Shown in pieces: positions 37,790-46,304 of a DNA stretch of 64,000 bases. How positions within the stretch are numbered: position 1 is the stretch's first letter; each line of letters opens with the position of its first letter. The stretch comes from an uncultured Agrobacterium sp. (GTDB lineage: Bacteria; Pseudomonadota; Alphaproteobacteria; Rhizobiales; Rhizobiaceae). Position numbers and translations under genes: made by a program. Below the pieces are notes generated by a model, which saw only the letters and a program-made list of their open reading frames with translations, was not told the DNA's origin and ran no database searches. The DNA is taken from positions 310,001 to 374,000 of the forward strand of contig CAJYTK010000017.1 of assembly GCA_913777615.1 (NCBI GenBank), read 5' to 3'.

Positions 37790-38503
37790 TTACTCGAAAT
37801 AGTCCTGGTGGTTGGCAAAGACCTGCGCCAGAATGCCGAGCACGCGTCGCAGATGTTTGCGCAATTCCTCTGCCGCAACCGCTTCATTGCCGTCCTGGAC
37901 CGCCCCATAGACAGCCTCGTGCTCGCTCAGCAACCCGGCCATATGCGCCTCGTCGGTAATGGCGAGAGCACGCAGGCGATCAAGGCCTGCCTTTTCGCGG
38001 ATCAGCAGCGTTTCAAGCCTCTCCATGCCTGTGGCTGCCGCAAGTGCGCTGTGAAACTGATCGTCGTGCATGCGAAAAGCCTTCCGATCGCCGCGTTGCA
38101 TCGCTTTGCGTTGACCGTTCAGCGCATGCTCGATCTCTTGCTCTGCCTCGGCTGACAGGCCGATGTGGCACAGTTTCTCGACGGCTGCGACCTCAAGCGC
38201 CTCGCGGATGAACTGCGAGCTGCGGATATTCTTCTCCGAAAGTTTGGAGACATAGGTACCACGGCTGGGAAGCGTGACGATCAAACCGTCGTCTCGCAAG
38301 CGGCTCAATGCCTCGCGCACCGGCGTGCGGCTTGAATTGAAGGACTGACCGATCTCGTTTTCGGATACCGCCTGACCTGGGAAAAGCTCGCGCGACAGGA
38401 TGGCGGACTTCAGTGCGGAGTAGATCTGATCCACCACGGGGCGGTTCAGATCCAGCCTCTCCATGGTCGGGACAGAGCCGCTTGTCATCGGAATTTTGGG
38501 CAT
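37790..38503 (-). CDS. GntR family regulator, FadR/FCD subfamily
   Basis: N-terminal winged helix (about 10-75, SENEIGQSFNSSRTPVREAL) and C-terminal all-helical FCD ligand domain with the Asp/His metal-site pattern (FRMHDDQFHSALAA). Start ATG at 38503 with GGAG five bases before; GTG at 38509 is possible. It lies 21 bp from a palindrome cluster, so it likely controls both its own transcript and the divergent operon, released by a sugar-acid intermediate. Confidence 0.9.
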   Translation of the reverse strand: MPKIPMTSGSVPTMERLDLNRPVVDQIYSALKSAILSRELFPGQAVSENEIGQSFNSSRTPVREALSRLRDDGLIVTLPSRGTYVSKLSEKNIRSSQFIREALEVAAVEKLCHIGLSAEAEQEIEHALNGQRKAMQRGDRKAFRMHDDQFHSALAAATGMERLETLLIREKAGLDRLRALAITDEAHMAGLLSEHEAVYGAVQDGNEAVAAEELRKHLRRVLGILAQVFANHQDYFE

Positions 38504-38524
38504 TTTCACTCCAGGGATTTTTAA

Positions 38525-38572
38525 CCGGTATACCGGAACACAAGTGAGTTGACAACCGGCATACCGGTATGC
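38525..38572. promoter_or_regulatory. GntR operator candidates in the divergent promoter
   Basis: CCGGTATACCGG at 38525-38536 is a perfect 12-bp palindrome. A second copy, CCGGCATACCGG (38556-38567), differs in one base and overlaps the perfect 14-bp palindrome GCATACCGGTATGC (38559-38572). The two sites are 31 bp apart, about three helix turns, which suits cooperative binding by a GntR dimer of dimers. Confidence 0.78.
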
Positions 38573-38577
38573 AAATT
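38549..38577 (+). promoter_or_regulatory. Probable sigma-70 promoter of the catabolic operon
   Basis: TTGACA at 38549-38554 matches the -35 consensus exactly. At a 17-bp spacing the -10 is CAAATT, a weak match. The second operator lies between the two boxes, so binding there would block RNA polymerase. Confidence 0.55.
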
Positions 38578-38607
38578 ACGCCACAATGGGAAGGGAGGCT
38601 CCCTAAA

Positions 38608-39657
38608 ATGCAGAATATCAAGACCTGCGTCATAATCGGCGCCGGAATGGTGGCGAAGACGCATGTGCTCGCCTGTGCAGCAAGTCCAGAGAAAATCAGG
38701 CTGAAGGGGATCGTTGATAGCGGTTCCGGTCGCGCCAAGGCGCTGGCTGAAGAGGCCACTTGGAGCGCTGGGTATGACGTGAAAGTTTACTCGTCGGTAG
38801 AAGAGGCGGCTGCTGACCCGGACGTTGATTTTGCCATCATCGCGACGCCACCGAATGCGCGACTCGATATTGTTGAAGCCTTCGCACGCGCCGGCAAGCA
38901 CATCCTCATGGAAAAGCCGGTTGCCCGTAACACAGACGAGGCCGAGCATCTGGTACGGCTTTGCCGTGATGCCGGCATCACGCTCGGTATCATCTTCCAG
39001 CACCGCATGCGGGCTGCGTCGCAGAAGGCGCGCGAGCTCGTTGAAGGCGGAACGCTTGGGGAGCTCGGTCTCTGCGAGATTTCCGTGCCATGGTGGCGCG
39101 CCCAATCCTATTACGACGAGCCCGGTCGCGGCACTCTGGCGCGTGACGGCGGTGGTGTTCTGATCTCTCAAGCTATCCACACCATTGATCTTGCGCTGAG
39201 CCTGACGGGTCCCGTATCCCGCGTTCAGGCCATGGCGGCGACGACCCGTTTCCACCGGATGGAAACGGAAGATTACGTTTCTGCGGGCCTTCGCTTTGCA
39301 AGCGGCGCGGTCGGTTCGCTGGTTGCGAGCACGGCAAGCTTTCCAGGTTCGGCGGAATCGATCCTCCTGCATTTCGATAACGCCAGCCTCCGGCTCGCTT
39401 CCGGTTTGCTGCATCTCGACTGGCGCGATGGACGACAGGAAATATTTGGCGGCGCAGCCGCTGGCACCGGCGGCGGCGCCGATCCGATGGCCTTCACCCA
39501 TGAATGGCATCAGGGCGTGTTCGAGGATTTCGCAGACGCCCTCGATGAAGCGCGCCCGCCGGTCGTGACGGGTGAAGCGGCTCTTTTATCTCACAGACTG
39601 ATCGACGCGATCATCAACTCGGCCGAAACCGGCAAGGAAGTGGAACTGCAACGATGA
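38608..39657 (+). CDS. Gfo/Idh/MocA family oxidoreductase 1
   Basis: NAD(P)-dependent sugar or cyclitol dehydrogenase family. N-terminal Rossmann fold with VIIGAGMVAKTH, the EKP motif in HILMEKPVARN, and the catalytic-histidine region SQAIHTIDLAL. ATG at 38608 with GGGAGG upstream gives 349 residues. First gene of the operon; its stop overlaps the next start (ATGA). Substrate unknown; all core residues of an active dehydrogenase are present. Confidence 0.9.
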   Translation: MQNIKTCVIIGAGMVAKTHVLACAASPEKIRLKGIVDSGSGRAKALAEEATWSAGYDVKVYSSVEEAAADPDVDFAIIATPPNARLDIVEAFARAGKHILMEKPVARNTDEAEHLVRLCRDAGITLGIIFQHRMRAASQKARELVEGGTLGELGLCEISVPWWRAQSYYDEPGRGTLARDGGGVLISQAIHTIDLALSLTGPVSRVQAMAATTRFHRMETEDYVSAGLRFASGAVGSLVASTASFPGSAESILLHFDNASLRLASGLLHLDWRDGRQEIFGGAAAGTGGGADPMAFTHEWHQGVFEDFADALDEARPPVVTGEAALLSHRLIDAIINSAETGKEVELQR

Positions 39658-40670
39658 CTAAAGCAATCAAGTTCGTGGCTCTCGGCATAGAGCACCGCCA
39701 CATTTTTGGCATGGCACAGAACCTGATGGATGCCGGCGCTGAGTTTGTCGGCTGGTGGACGGAAGGCGAGCCTGACGTAGTCGAAGGCTTCGTCAAGCGT
39801 TTCCCCGACGTGCCGCGTGCGGCCACGAAGGAAGCGCTTCTTGCAGATGACAGCATTGATCTCGTCGTGATCGCCGATATCCCTTCCAAGCGCGCAGACC
39901 TTGCCGTCGCTTCGATGGAAGCTGGCAAGGATGTCATGACCGACAAGCCGGGCTGCACTACATTCGAGCAACTCGAGCGCATCCGTCAGACAGTGAAGAA
40001 GACCAATCGCATCTGGACCGTCGATTTCTCCGAGCGCTTCGAAGTGCCAAGTGTCACCAAGGCTGCCGAATTGGTCGCCGCTGGCGCCATCGGTCGCGTC
40101 ATCCAGACCATCGGCATGGGCCCGCACCGTCTGAACCGTCAGATTCGTCCGACGTGGTTCTTCGAGCGCGAAGCCTATGGCGGCATCATCACCGATATTG
40201 CCAGCCACCAGATCGACCAGTTCATGTTCTTCACCGGCTCCACCGAGGTGGAAGTCGTGTCCGCGACCGTCGCAAACTACGCGAACCCAGGCGATCCGGG
40301 CCTGCAGGACTTCGGCGAAGTGCTGCTGCGCGGTGACAAGGGCCACGGCTACATCCGCGTCGACTGGTATACGCCGGATGCGCTGCCGACCTGGGGTGAC
40401 GGCCGCCTGACGATCCTAGGCACCGAGGGCTATATCGAGCTGCGCAAATATGTCGATATCGGTAACAGCGAAGGCACCGACCGTCTCATTCTCGTCAACG
40501 GCGATCGCTGCGAATATATTGATGCCTCCGACGCCGGCCTCCCATATTTCGGACGCGTATGCGACGACATTCGCAACCGCACCGAAACGGCGATGACGCA
40601 TGAACACGTCTTCAAGGTTTGCGAACTGTCGCTTCAGGCTCAAGCCAAGGCCGAAGGAGCAAAGGCATGA
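39654..40670 (+). CDS. Gfo/Idh/MocA family protein 2, atypical cofactor loop
   Basis: Overall fold and length (338 residues) match the family, with ASHQIDQFM at the catalytic-histidine position. Two hallmarks differ. The glycine-rich loop reads ALGIEHRHIFGM, without GxGxxG, and EKP is DKP in VMTDKPGCT. It may bind its cofactor differently, act as a non-redox lyase or hydratase, or be a partner subunit of its neighbours. Overlaps both flanking genes by four bases. Confidence 0.85.
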   Translation: MTKAIKFVALGIEHRHIFGMAQNLMDAGAEFVGWWTEGEPDVVEGFVKRFPDVPRAATKEALLADDSIDLVVIADIPSKRADLAVASMEAGKDVMTDKPGCTTFEQLERIRQTVKKTNRIWTVDFSERFEVPSVTKAAELVAAGAIGRVIQTIGMGPHRLNRQIRPTWFFEREAYGGIITDIASHQIDQFMFFTGSTEVEVVSATVANYANPGDPGLQDFGEVLLRGDKGHGYIRVDWYTPDALPTWGDGRLTILGTEGYIELRKYVDIGNSEGTDRLILVNGDRCEYIDASDAGLPYFGRVCDDIRNRTETAMTHEHVFKVCELSLQAQAKAEGAKA

Positions 40671-41746
40671 TTGGCGTCGCCATTGTTGGCGCCGGTATCG
40701 GTGCCGAGCATCTGAAGGGGTATCTCGCTCTACCCGAGCGCTTCACCGTCAAGGCGATCTGCGATCTCGATGTGGAGCGCGCGCGCGGTGTTGCTAATGG
40801 CACGTCTATCCACGTGACGGCGGATCTGGACGAGGTTCTAGCGGATGAGAGTATTCAGCTGATCGACGTCTGCCTGCCGCCGCACTTGCACTTTCCGATC
40901 ACGCTGAAGGCGCACGCCGCCGGCAAGGATGTCGTCTGTGAAAAGCCGCTTGTCCGTTCGCTGGAAGAGGCGAATGCGCTTCTCGATTCCGTCAAGACGA
41001 CAGGCCGCAGCATCTTCCCGGTCTTCCAATATCGTTTTGGCCCGGCGATGCGTCAGCTTCGCGCGCTGATCGATGCCGGCCTTGCCGGCAAGGCCTATGT
41101 TGCAAGCTCGGAAGTACACTGGAACCGCGGCAAGGGCTATTATGACATCCCTTGGCGTGGCACGTGGAAAGGCGAATGCGGCGGCGCGATCCTCGGTCAC
41201 GCGATCCATGCGCATGACTTGATCTGCCACGTGCTGGGTCCGGTCGAGGAAGTTTTCACCATGGCCGATACGCGCGTCAACACGATCGAGACGGAAGACT
41301 GCGCAGCCTTGAGCTTCCGCATGAAGAACGGCGCGCTGGCCACCAGTTCGGTGACGCTTGGTGCGGCGGAAGATACATCGCGTCTGCGCTTCTGCTTTGA
41401 AGGCTTTACTGCCGAAAGCGGTTCGCTGCCCTACCGCCCGGCAGAAGACAAGTGGCGCTTCATAGCACGTGCACCAACGACCCAAGATCAGATCGATGCG
41501 GTTCTTGCCACAGTCGGCGAAGGCGAAAACGGTTTCACCGGTTTCGTCGAGGCCATCGCCGACGCCATGGAGGGGCGCGGCGGTAAGGAAGTCACCGTCA
41601 ATGACGGTCTGCAATCCATAGAACTGGTGACAGCCATCTATCGCTCGGCGCGGGAGGGCAGGCCCGTGCGGCTGGCAGAGGCGGCGGAAGGTCAGTGGAT
41701 CAAGGGTTGGGCTCCACGGCCGGTAGACGCCAACGCATCGGCCTGA
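40667..41746 (+). CDS. Gfo/Idh/MocA family oxidoreductase 3
   Basis: 359 residues with cofactor loop AIVGAGIGAEHLKG, EKP in VVCEKPLVRS, and GHAIHAHDLICH at the catalytic histidine region, so a normal active dehydrogenase is expected. The start overlaps the previous stop (ATGA). A palindromic repeat element lies between its stop and the ABC importer genes. Confidence 0.9.
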   Translation: MIGVAIVGAGIGAEHLKGYLALPERFTVKAICDLDVERARGVANGTSIHVTADLDEVLADESIQLIDVCLPPHLHFPITLKAHAAGKDVVCEKPLVRSLEEANALLDSVKTTGRSIFPVFQYRFGPAMRQLRALIDAGLAGKAYVASSEVHWNRGKGYYDIPWRGTWKGECGGAILGHAIHAHDLICHVLGPVEEVFTMADTRVNTIETEDCAALSFRMKNGALATSSVTLGAAEDTSRLRFCFEGFTAESGSLPYRPAEDKWRFIARAPTTQDQIDAVLATVGEGENGFTGFVEAIADAMEGRGGKEVTVNDGLQSIELVTAIYRSAREGRPVRLAEAAEGQWIKGWAPRPVDANASA

Positions 41747-41832
41747 AAACCGGAATCGATTTTTCAGAAACCACGATGCGTAGACTCAAAGCAGTAGAGC
41801 GTCATGCGGCCCAAAGGAAGCACGACGCTCTA
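41744..41832. repeat. Composite palindromic intergenic element, copy 1
   Basis: The first module, TGAAAACCGGAATCGA with TTTTCA (41744-41766), is an imperfect hairpin. A spacer with CACGATGCG and ACTCAAAG follows, then a 13-bp stem with one mismatch (41795-41807 with 41820-41832, TAGAGCGTC core). The first part and spacer align with the element at 55758. It sits inside the operon just before the binding-protein gene. Confidence 0.7.
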
Positions 41833-41862
41833 AAGCATAATCATCTAACGGGAGGAAACCAG

Positions 41863-43137
41863 ATGATCAGTCAATACAAGATCGCATTTGCAGCGTTAGC
41901 CCTGGGGACGGCGTCTTTTGCCGGTGGCGCTCAGGCCGCGCAGGAAGTCCGCTTCACCTGCGCCTATGATGGCAATGGCTGCGAAATCCTGAAGGACATT
42001 CTCGCGCGCTACGAAAAGCAGCATCCGGATGTGAAGATCGTCACCGACGTCGTGCCCTACAAGGCATTGTTGGAAGGTCTGCCGGTTCAGCTCGCCGGTG
42101 GTAGCGGCCCTGACTTCGCAACCGTCACCGACCTTGGCGGCCTCAACCGCTATTATCTCGATCTGACGCCCTACGTGGACGCGAAGAACTGGGAAGACAA
42201 TTTCTCCAACGTGCTAAAATGGTATCGCAGCGGCCCTGACGACAAGGGCATCTACGGCATGCATACCCAGCTGACCATCACTGGCGCCTTCATCAACCGC
42301 ACGCTCTTCGATCAGGCCAATGTTGCCGTGCCCGGCAAGGACGCGACGATGGATGATTGGGCAAAGGCTGCAACGGCCGTTGCCAAGGCCACCAGCACGC
42401 CTTACCCGATGGCGATCGACCGTTCCGGCCACCGTATCGCCGGTCCGGCCATTTCCTACGGCGCCAAGATTTTTGACGCGGAAGGCAAACCGATCTTGGT
42501 CGATGAAGGCTTTACGACATTCGTGAAGAAGTTCGTCGAGTGGAACAAGGACGGCACCATGGCGCGTGACGTCTGGGCAGGCCAAGGGGGCAATACCTAT
42601 CGCGACGCCGGTCAGGAATTCATCAACGGCCAGCTCGCTTACTACTATTCCGGCAGCTGGCAGACAGCACGCTTCGACAGTCAGGTGGGCGACGCCTTCG
42701 ACTGGGAAGTTGTTCCGCAGCCTTGCGGTGGTGCCGCCTGCACCGGCATGCCTGGTGGGACCGGCATCGTCGGCTTCAAGCAGACCAAGAACCCGAAGAT
42801 TGTTGCCGATATTCTGAACTTCCTGGCTGAAGACGAAAATTACCTCGACTTCACGGTGCGTACCCGCAACGTTCCGGCCAAGAAGTCAGTCGCGGACAAG
42901 GGCGTGACCTATACCGGCGCGACCCCTTCGACGCAGAAGGCCATGAATGCCTGGCTCGATCAGATCCCCGGCATCAGCCCGATTGCCTATACCTATCAGG
43001 GCTACAAGAACAATCGCGCCATGTTCAACATCTCTGTCCAGCGCGTGACCCAGGCCATCGTCGGTGAGCTCACTGTCGATGAAGCCATGGCCCGCGCCAA
43101 GACGGACGTTGAGGAAATGTTGAAGCAGGCGAAGTGA
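41863..43137 (+). CDS. Sugar ABC transporter substrate-binding protein
   Basis: Periplasmic receptor of the MalE/UgpB cluster. Signal peptide to about residue 25 (cleavage after GGAQA). Mature protein of about 400 residues with family motifs AGGSGPDFATVTDLGGL and YYSGSWQ. Two cysteine pairs (FTCAYDGNGCE and PQPCGGAACTG) may form disulfides. Start at 41863 has GGGAGGAAA upstream. First of the four transporter genes; a strong hairpin follows it. Ligand unknown, probably a sugar or uronic acid. Confidence 0.92.
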   Translation: MISQYKIAFAALALGTASFAGGAQAAQEVRFTCAYDGNGCEILKDILARYEKQHPDVKIVTDVVPYKALLEGLPVQLAGGSGPDFATVTDLGGLNRYYLDLTPYVDAKNWEDNFSNVLKWYRSGPDDKGIYGMHTQLTITGAFINRTLFDQANVAVPGKDATMDDWAKAATAVAKATSTPYPMAIDRSGHRIAGPAISYGAKIFDAEGKPILVDEGFTTFVKKFVEWNKDGTMARDVWAGQGGNTYRDAGQEFINGQLAYYYSGSWQTARFDSQVGDAFDWEVVPQPCGGAACTGMPGGTGIVGFKQTKNPKIVADILNFLAEDENYLDFTVRTRNVPAKKSVADKGVTYTGATPSTQKAMNAWLDQIPGISPIAYTYQGYKNNRAMFNISVQRVTQAIVGELTVDEAMARAKTDVEEMLKQAK

Positions 43138-43147
43138 TCCAACGCCT

Positions 43148-43178
43148 TCCGGCGCGGCCGATACCGCGCCGCGCCGGA
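43148..43178 (+). other. Strong hairpin between binding-protein and permease genes
   Basis: TCCGGCGCGG (43148-43157) pairs perfectly with CCGCGCCGGA (43169-43178) around an 11-nt loop. It starts ten bases after the stop and has no T-run. Hairpins here commonly protect the receptor mRNA so that it outnumbers the permeases. Confidence 0.75.
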
Positions 43179-43194
43179 TCGAAGGAGGAGCCCC

Positions 43195-44163
43195 ATGTAT
43201 AAATTGATTGCGCCAGTGATGGGCATTGTCGAACTTCCGTTCTCCTTCTTGCAGAAGGTTCTCGGACATCGACGGATTGCCTGGGTGTTTCTCACCCCCA
43301 ACCTAATCCTCTTCGCCATCTTCGCGTTTCTGCCGATCCTGCTGAACGTCGCCTATTCGGTGACCGGCACCGAGCAGATCATGCTTGCCGATCGGCCTTT
43401 CGTCGGTGGTGGGAATTTCTCCGCGCTGATGTCCTGCGGCAATTATCTCGATCCCAATTCCTGTCAGCAGGATCTCTTCTGGCGCTCGGTTTGGAACACG
43501 CTGTTCTTCGTCGTGCTTCAGGTGGGCTTCATGGTCGGATTCTCGCTGATAACCGCCATCATTCTCAACCGCGATATCCGCGCCCGTGGTTTCTTCCGCG
43601 CCGTGTTCTTCTTCCCTGTTCTTTTGTCGCCCGTCGTGGTGGCGCTGATCTGGAAGTGGATCTTGCAGCGCTTCGGAGTTCTGAACGCCGCAATGGAATC
43701 CATGGGGCTCAGTTCGGTGGACTGGCTGCTGGAAGCAAACCTTGCCTTTGGCTGGTCCGTCTTCCTCTCGGTCTGGGCGCATATGGGCTTCTACACGCTG
43801 ATCCTGCTTGCCGGATTGCAGGCGATCCCGCGTGACGTTTACGAGGCAGCCGAACTCGACAAGGCCAACCCTTGGCGCATCTTCCGCCGCATCACCATGC
43901 CGCTTCTGGCGCCGACGATGCTAGTGGTTCTGGTTCTATCGCTGATAAAGGGCGTCCAGACCTTCGACGAAATCTTCGCCTTCACTGGCGGCGGTCCAGG
44001 CTCTGCGACGACCTTCATCATTCAATACATCTATCAGACCGGTTTTGCCGGCACGCCCCGCAACTTCGGCCTTGCAGCTGCAGCTTCGCTGCTTCTCGCC
44101 GTCGTTCTCGTGGTGCTGACTGCGCTGCAATTCCGGGCAAACAGGAGCAAGGTCGATGGCTAG
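43195..44163 (+). CDS. Sugar ABC transporter permease (MalF type)
   Basis: Inner-membrane permease of 322 residues with about six membrane segments and the EAA loop YEAAELDKANPWRIFRRITMP that docks the ATPase. An extra periplasmic stretch with two cysteines (SCGNYLDPNSCQQ) follows the first segment. GAAGGAGG precedes the ATG. Overlaps the second permease gene by eight bases. Confidence 0.93.
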   Translation: MYKLIAPVMGIVELPFSFLQKVLGHRRIAWVFLTPNLILFAIFAFLPILLNVAYSVTGTEQIMLADRPFVGGGNFSALMSCGNYLDPNSCQQDLFWRSVWNTLFFVVLQVGFMVGFSLITAIILNRDIRARGFFRAVFFFPVLLSPVVVALIWKWILQRFGVLNAAMESMGLSSVDWLLEANLAFGWSVFLSVWAHMGFYTLILLAGLQAIPRDVYEAAELDKANPWRIFRRITMPLLAPTMLVVLVLSLIKGVQTFDEIFAFTGGGPGSATTFIIQYIYQTGFAGTPRNFGLAAAASLLLAVVLVVLTALQFRANRSKVDG

Positions 44164-45199
44164 GATCGTTGCATTTCTTTCCCGCACACGCGGTCGCAAT
44201 GGCAAGCTGCATTGGACTGACTGGCTATCCTACGCCTATCTTGGTCTCGCTGTGATACTGATGTTCGGCCCAGTGGTTTGGCTTGTTCTCTCTTCCTTCA
44301 AGACGGAAGCTGATCTCCAGCGCTTTCCGCCACGTCTTCTGCCCTATACGCAGGAGACCCTTGTGGTGGACGGGCAGGCAGCACCGCTGCCCGCCTATAC
44401 CGATAAGGATGGCAAGACCTACGGCATGATCCGCCGCATCGGGCTTGTCGCGCAGGTCATCGACCCGGCAAAACCGGCAGAAGTCGTGAAGATGCCGTTC
44501 AACGAGCTGAAGCCGGCAGAGCGTGTATCGCTGGCGACGGAAAACTACACGGAGCTTTTCCAGCGTTTCAACTTCCCACTCTACTTCTGGAACTCGGTCT
44601 TCATCACCGTGACATCGACCGTGATCATGCTGATCGTCAACTCTATGGCAGCGTTTGCCCTGTCGAAATACCAGTTCAAGGGCAGGGGTGCGGTATTGGC
44701 GATGGTCGTCGGTACCTTGATGATCCCGCAGACGGTCGTGCTCGTGCCGCTCTTTCTCATCACCAGCCAGCTTGGCATGATCAACAGTCTGTGGGGCGTT
44801 ATCATTCCGGGGGCGGCGACACCGACAGGCGTGTTCCTTCTGCGCCAATATATGCTGACCATTCCGGATGAGATTCTCGATGCGGCACGCATGGACAAGG
44901 CGAGCGAATGGAAAATCTATTGGCGCATCATCCTGCCGCTCTCTGCTCCGGCCCTTGCGGTTCTGGCAATCCTTGCGGTCATGTGGCGCTGGAACGACTT
45001 CCTATGGCCGCTCATCGTATTGACCCGCAACGAAAACTTTACACTGCAACTGGCGCTCAATTCCTTCCAGGGAGAGATGACGACGGAATGGAGCAATCTG
45101 CTTGCCATGACCGTGCTGACGCTCGCTCCGATCGCGCTGGTCTTCATGTTCCTGCAAAAATACATCGCCACCGGCATTGCGTCGACAGGCGGCAAATAA
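44156..45199 (+). CDS. Sugar ABC transporter permease (MalG type)
   Basis: Second permease, 347 residues, with EAA loop LDAARMDKASEWKIYWRIILP and about six segments. A periplasmic insert of about 90 residues (about 60-145) after the first segment is longer than in MalG of E. coli and could contact the receptor. Overlap with the previous gene implies coupled translation. Confidence 0.93.
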   Translation: MARIVAFLSRTRGRNGKLHWTDWLSYAYLGLAVILMFGPVVWLVLSSFKTEADLQRFPPRLLPYTQETLVVDGQAAPLPAYTDKDGKTYGMIRRIGLVAQVIDPAKPAEVVKMPFNELKPAERVSLATENYTELFQRFNFPLYFWNSVFITVTSTVIMLIVNSMAAFALSKYQFKGRGAVLAMVVGTLMIPQTVVLVPLFLITSQLGMINSLWGVIIPGAATPTGVFLLRQYMLTIPDEILDAARMDKASEWKIYWRIILPLSAPALAVLAILAVMWRWNDFLWPLIVLTRNENFTLQLALNSFQGEMTTEWSNLLAMTVLTLAPIALVFMFLQKYIATGIASTGGK

Positions 45200-45220
45200 G
45201 CTTCGGGAGGAGACACGACA

Positions 45221-46303
45221 ATGGCAAGTATTGAGCTTCGTCAGGTCAAAAAGACATATGGCGCGCTGGATGTGATCAAGGGGATCGATCTCGATATCAA
45301 GCATGGCGAATTCTGCGTGTTCGTTGGGCCTTCCGGCTGTGGCAAGTCGACGCTTCTGCGCATGATTTCCGGCCTGGAAGCCTTGAGCGGCGGCGATATC
45401 GTCATCGGCGGCGATGTCGTCAACACCGTGCCGGCGGCAGACCGCGGTCTTGCCATGGTATTTCAGTCATATGCGCTTTATCCACATATGACGGTGCGCG
45501 AAAATCTCTCCTTTGGTTTGGAAAATATCGGCACGCCCAAAAAGGAGATCGTCGAAAAGATCGCCCAGGTGTCCAAGATGCTGCAGATCGATCAGTTGTT
45601 GGAGCGCCGTCCCAAGGATCTCTCGGGTGGCCAGCGCCAGCGTGTTGCGATCGGTCGCGCCGTGGTGCGCGAACCGCGCGTTTTTCTCTTCGATGAACCG
45701 CTGTCCAACCTTGACGCTGAACTGCGCGTCGATATGCGCGGTGAAATCTCCGCCCTGCACAAGCGGCTTGGCAACACCATGATCTACGTGACCCACGATC
45801 AGGTCGAAGCCATGACCATGGCTGACAAGATCGCTGTTCTGCGCGCTGGCAAGCTCGAGCAGTTTGGCGTCCCGCTCGATCTTTATAATCGCGCAGCCAA
45901 CCTCTTCGTCGCCGGTTTTATCGGCTCGCCGAAAATGAATTTCTTCGCCGGTGAGGTGATCTCTGGGCCGACACCGCAGCTGAAGATCGCGACGGGTGAA
46001 CTCATTCCGCTGCCGCAGATGGGCTTTGGCTATGCGCCCGGCCAGAAAGTGACACTTGGTATTCGTCCTAACCACGTGAAGCACGGCAGCGAGGGCTCGC
46101 TCACAATGTCGGTACGCACAGCCGAGCAACTGGGCGGCGAATCCTATCTCTACGGTAATCTGGGCGATGGTACGCCTGTGACGCTACACCTATCCGGTCA
46201 GACTTCGGTCTCCCCTGGAGAAGTGATCCGCATGTCGGCACCAATCGAACACGTTCATCTTTTCGATACGACGAGCGGGCTGACGCTCAGGCAGGATGTT
46301 TGA
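45221..46303 (+). CDS. Sugar ABC transporter ATPase (UgpC/MalK family)
   Basis: ATPase that energises the two permeases. Walker A GPSGCGKST (38-46 or so), signature LSGGQRQRVAIGRA, Walker B VFLFDEPLSNLDAELR, switch VTHDQVEAMT. The C-terminal third (about 240-360) is a TOBE/OB regulatory domain. 360 residues, standard. AGGAG lies a few bases upstream. The following dehydratase gene begins right at its stop. Confidence 0.95.
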   Translation: MASIELRQVKKTYGALDVIKGIDLDIKHGEFCVFVGPSGCGKSTLLRMISGLEALSGGDIVIGGDVVNTVPAADRGLAMVFQSYALYPHMTVRENLSFGLENIGTPKKEIVEKIAQVSKMLQIDQLLERRPKDLSGGQRQRVAIGRAVVREPRVFLFDEPLSNLDAELRVDMRGEISALHKRLGNTMIYVTHDQVEAMTMADKIAVLRAGKLEQFGVPLDLYNRAANLFVAGFIGSPKMNFFAGEVISGPTPQLKIATGELIPLPQMGFGYAPGQKVTLGIRPNHVKHGSEGSLTMSVRTAEQLGGESYLYGNLGDGTPVTLHLSGQTSVSPGEVIRMSAPIEHVHLFDTTSGLTLRQDV

Positions 46304-46304
46304 C

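Noticed and set aside
41695-41862. Upstream extension of the binding-protein gene
   Set aside because: It would read through the palindromic repeat and remove the signal peptide from the N-terminus.
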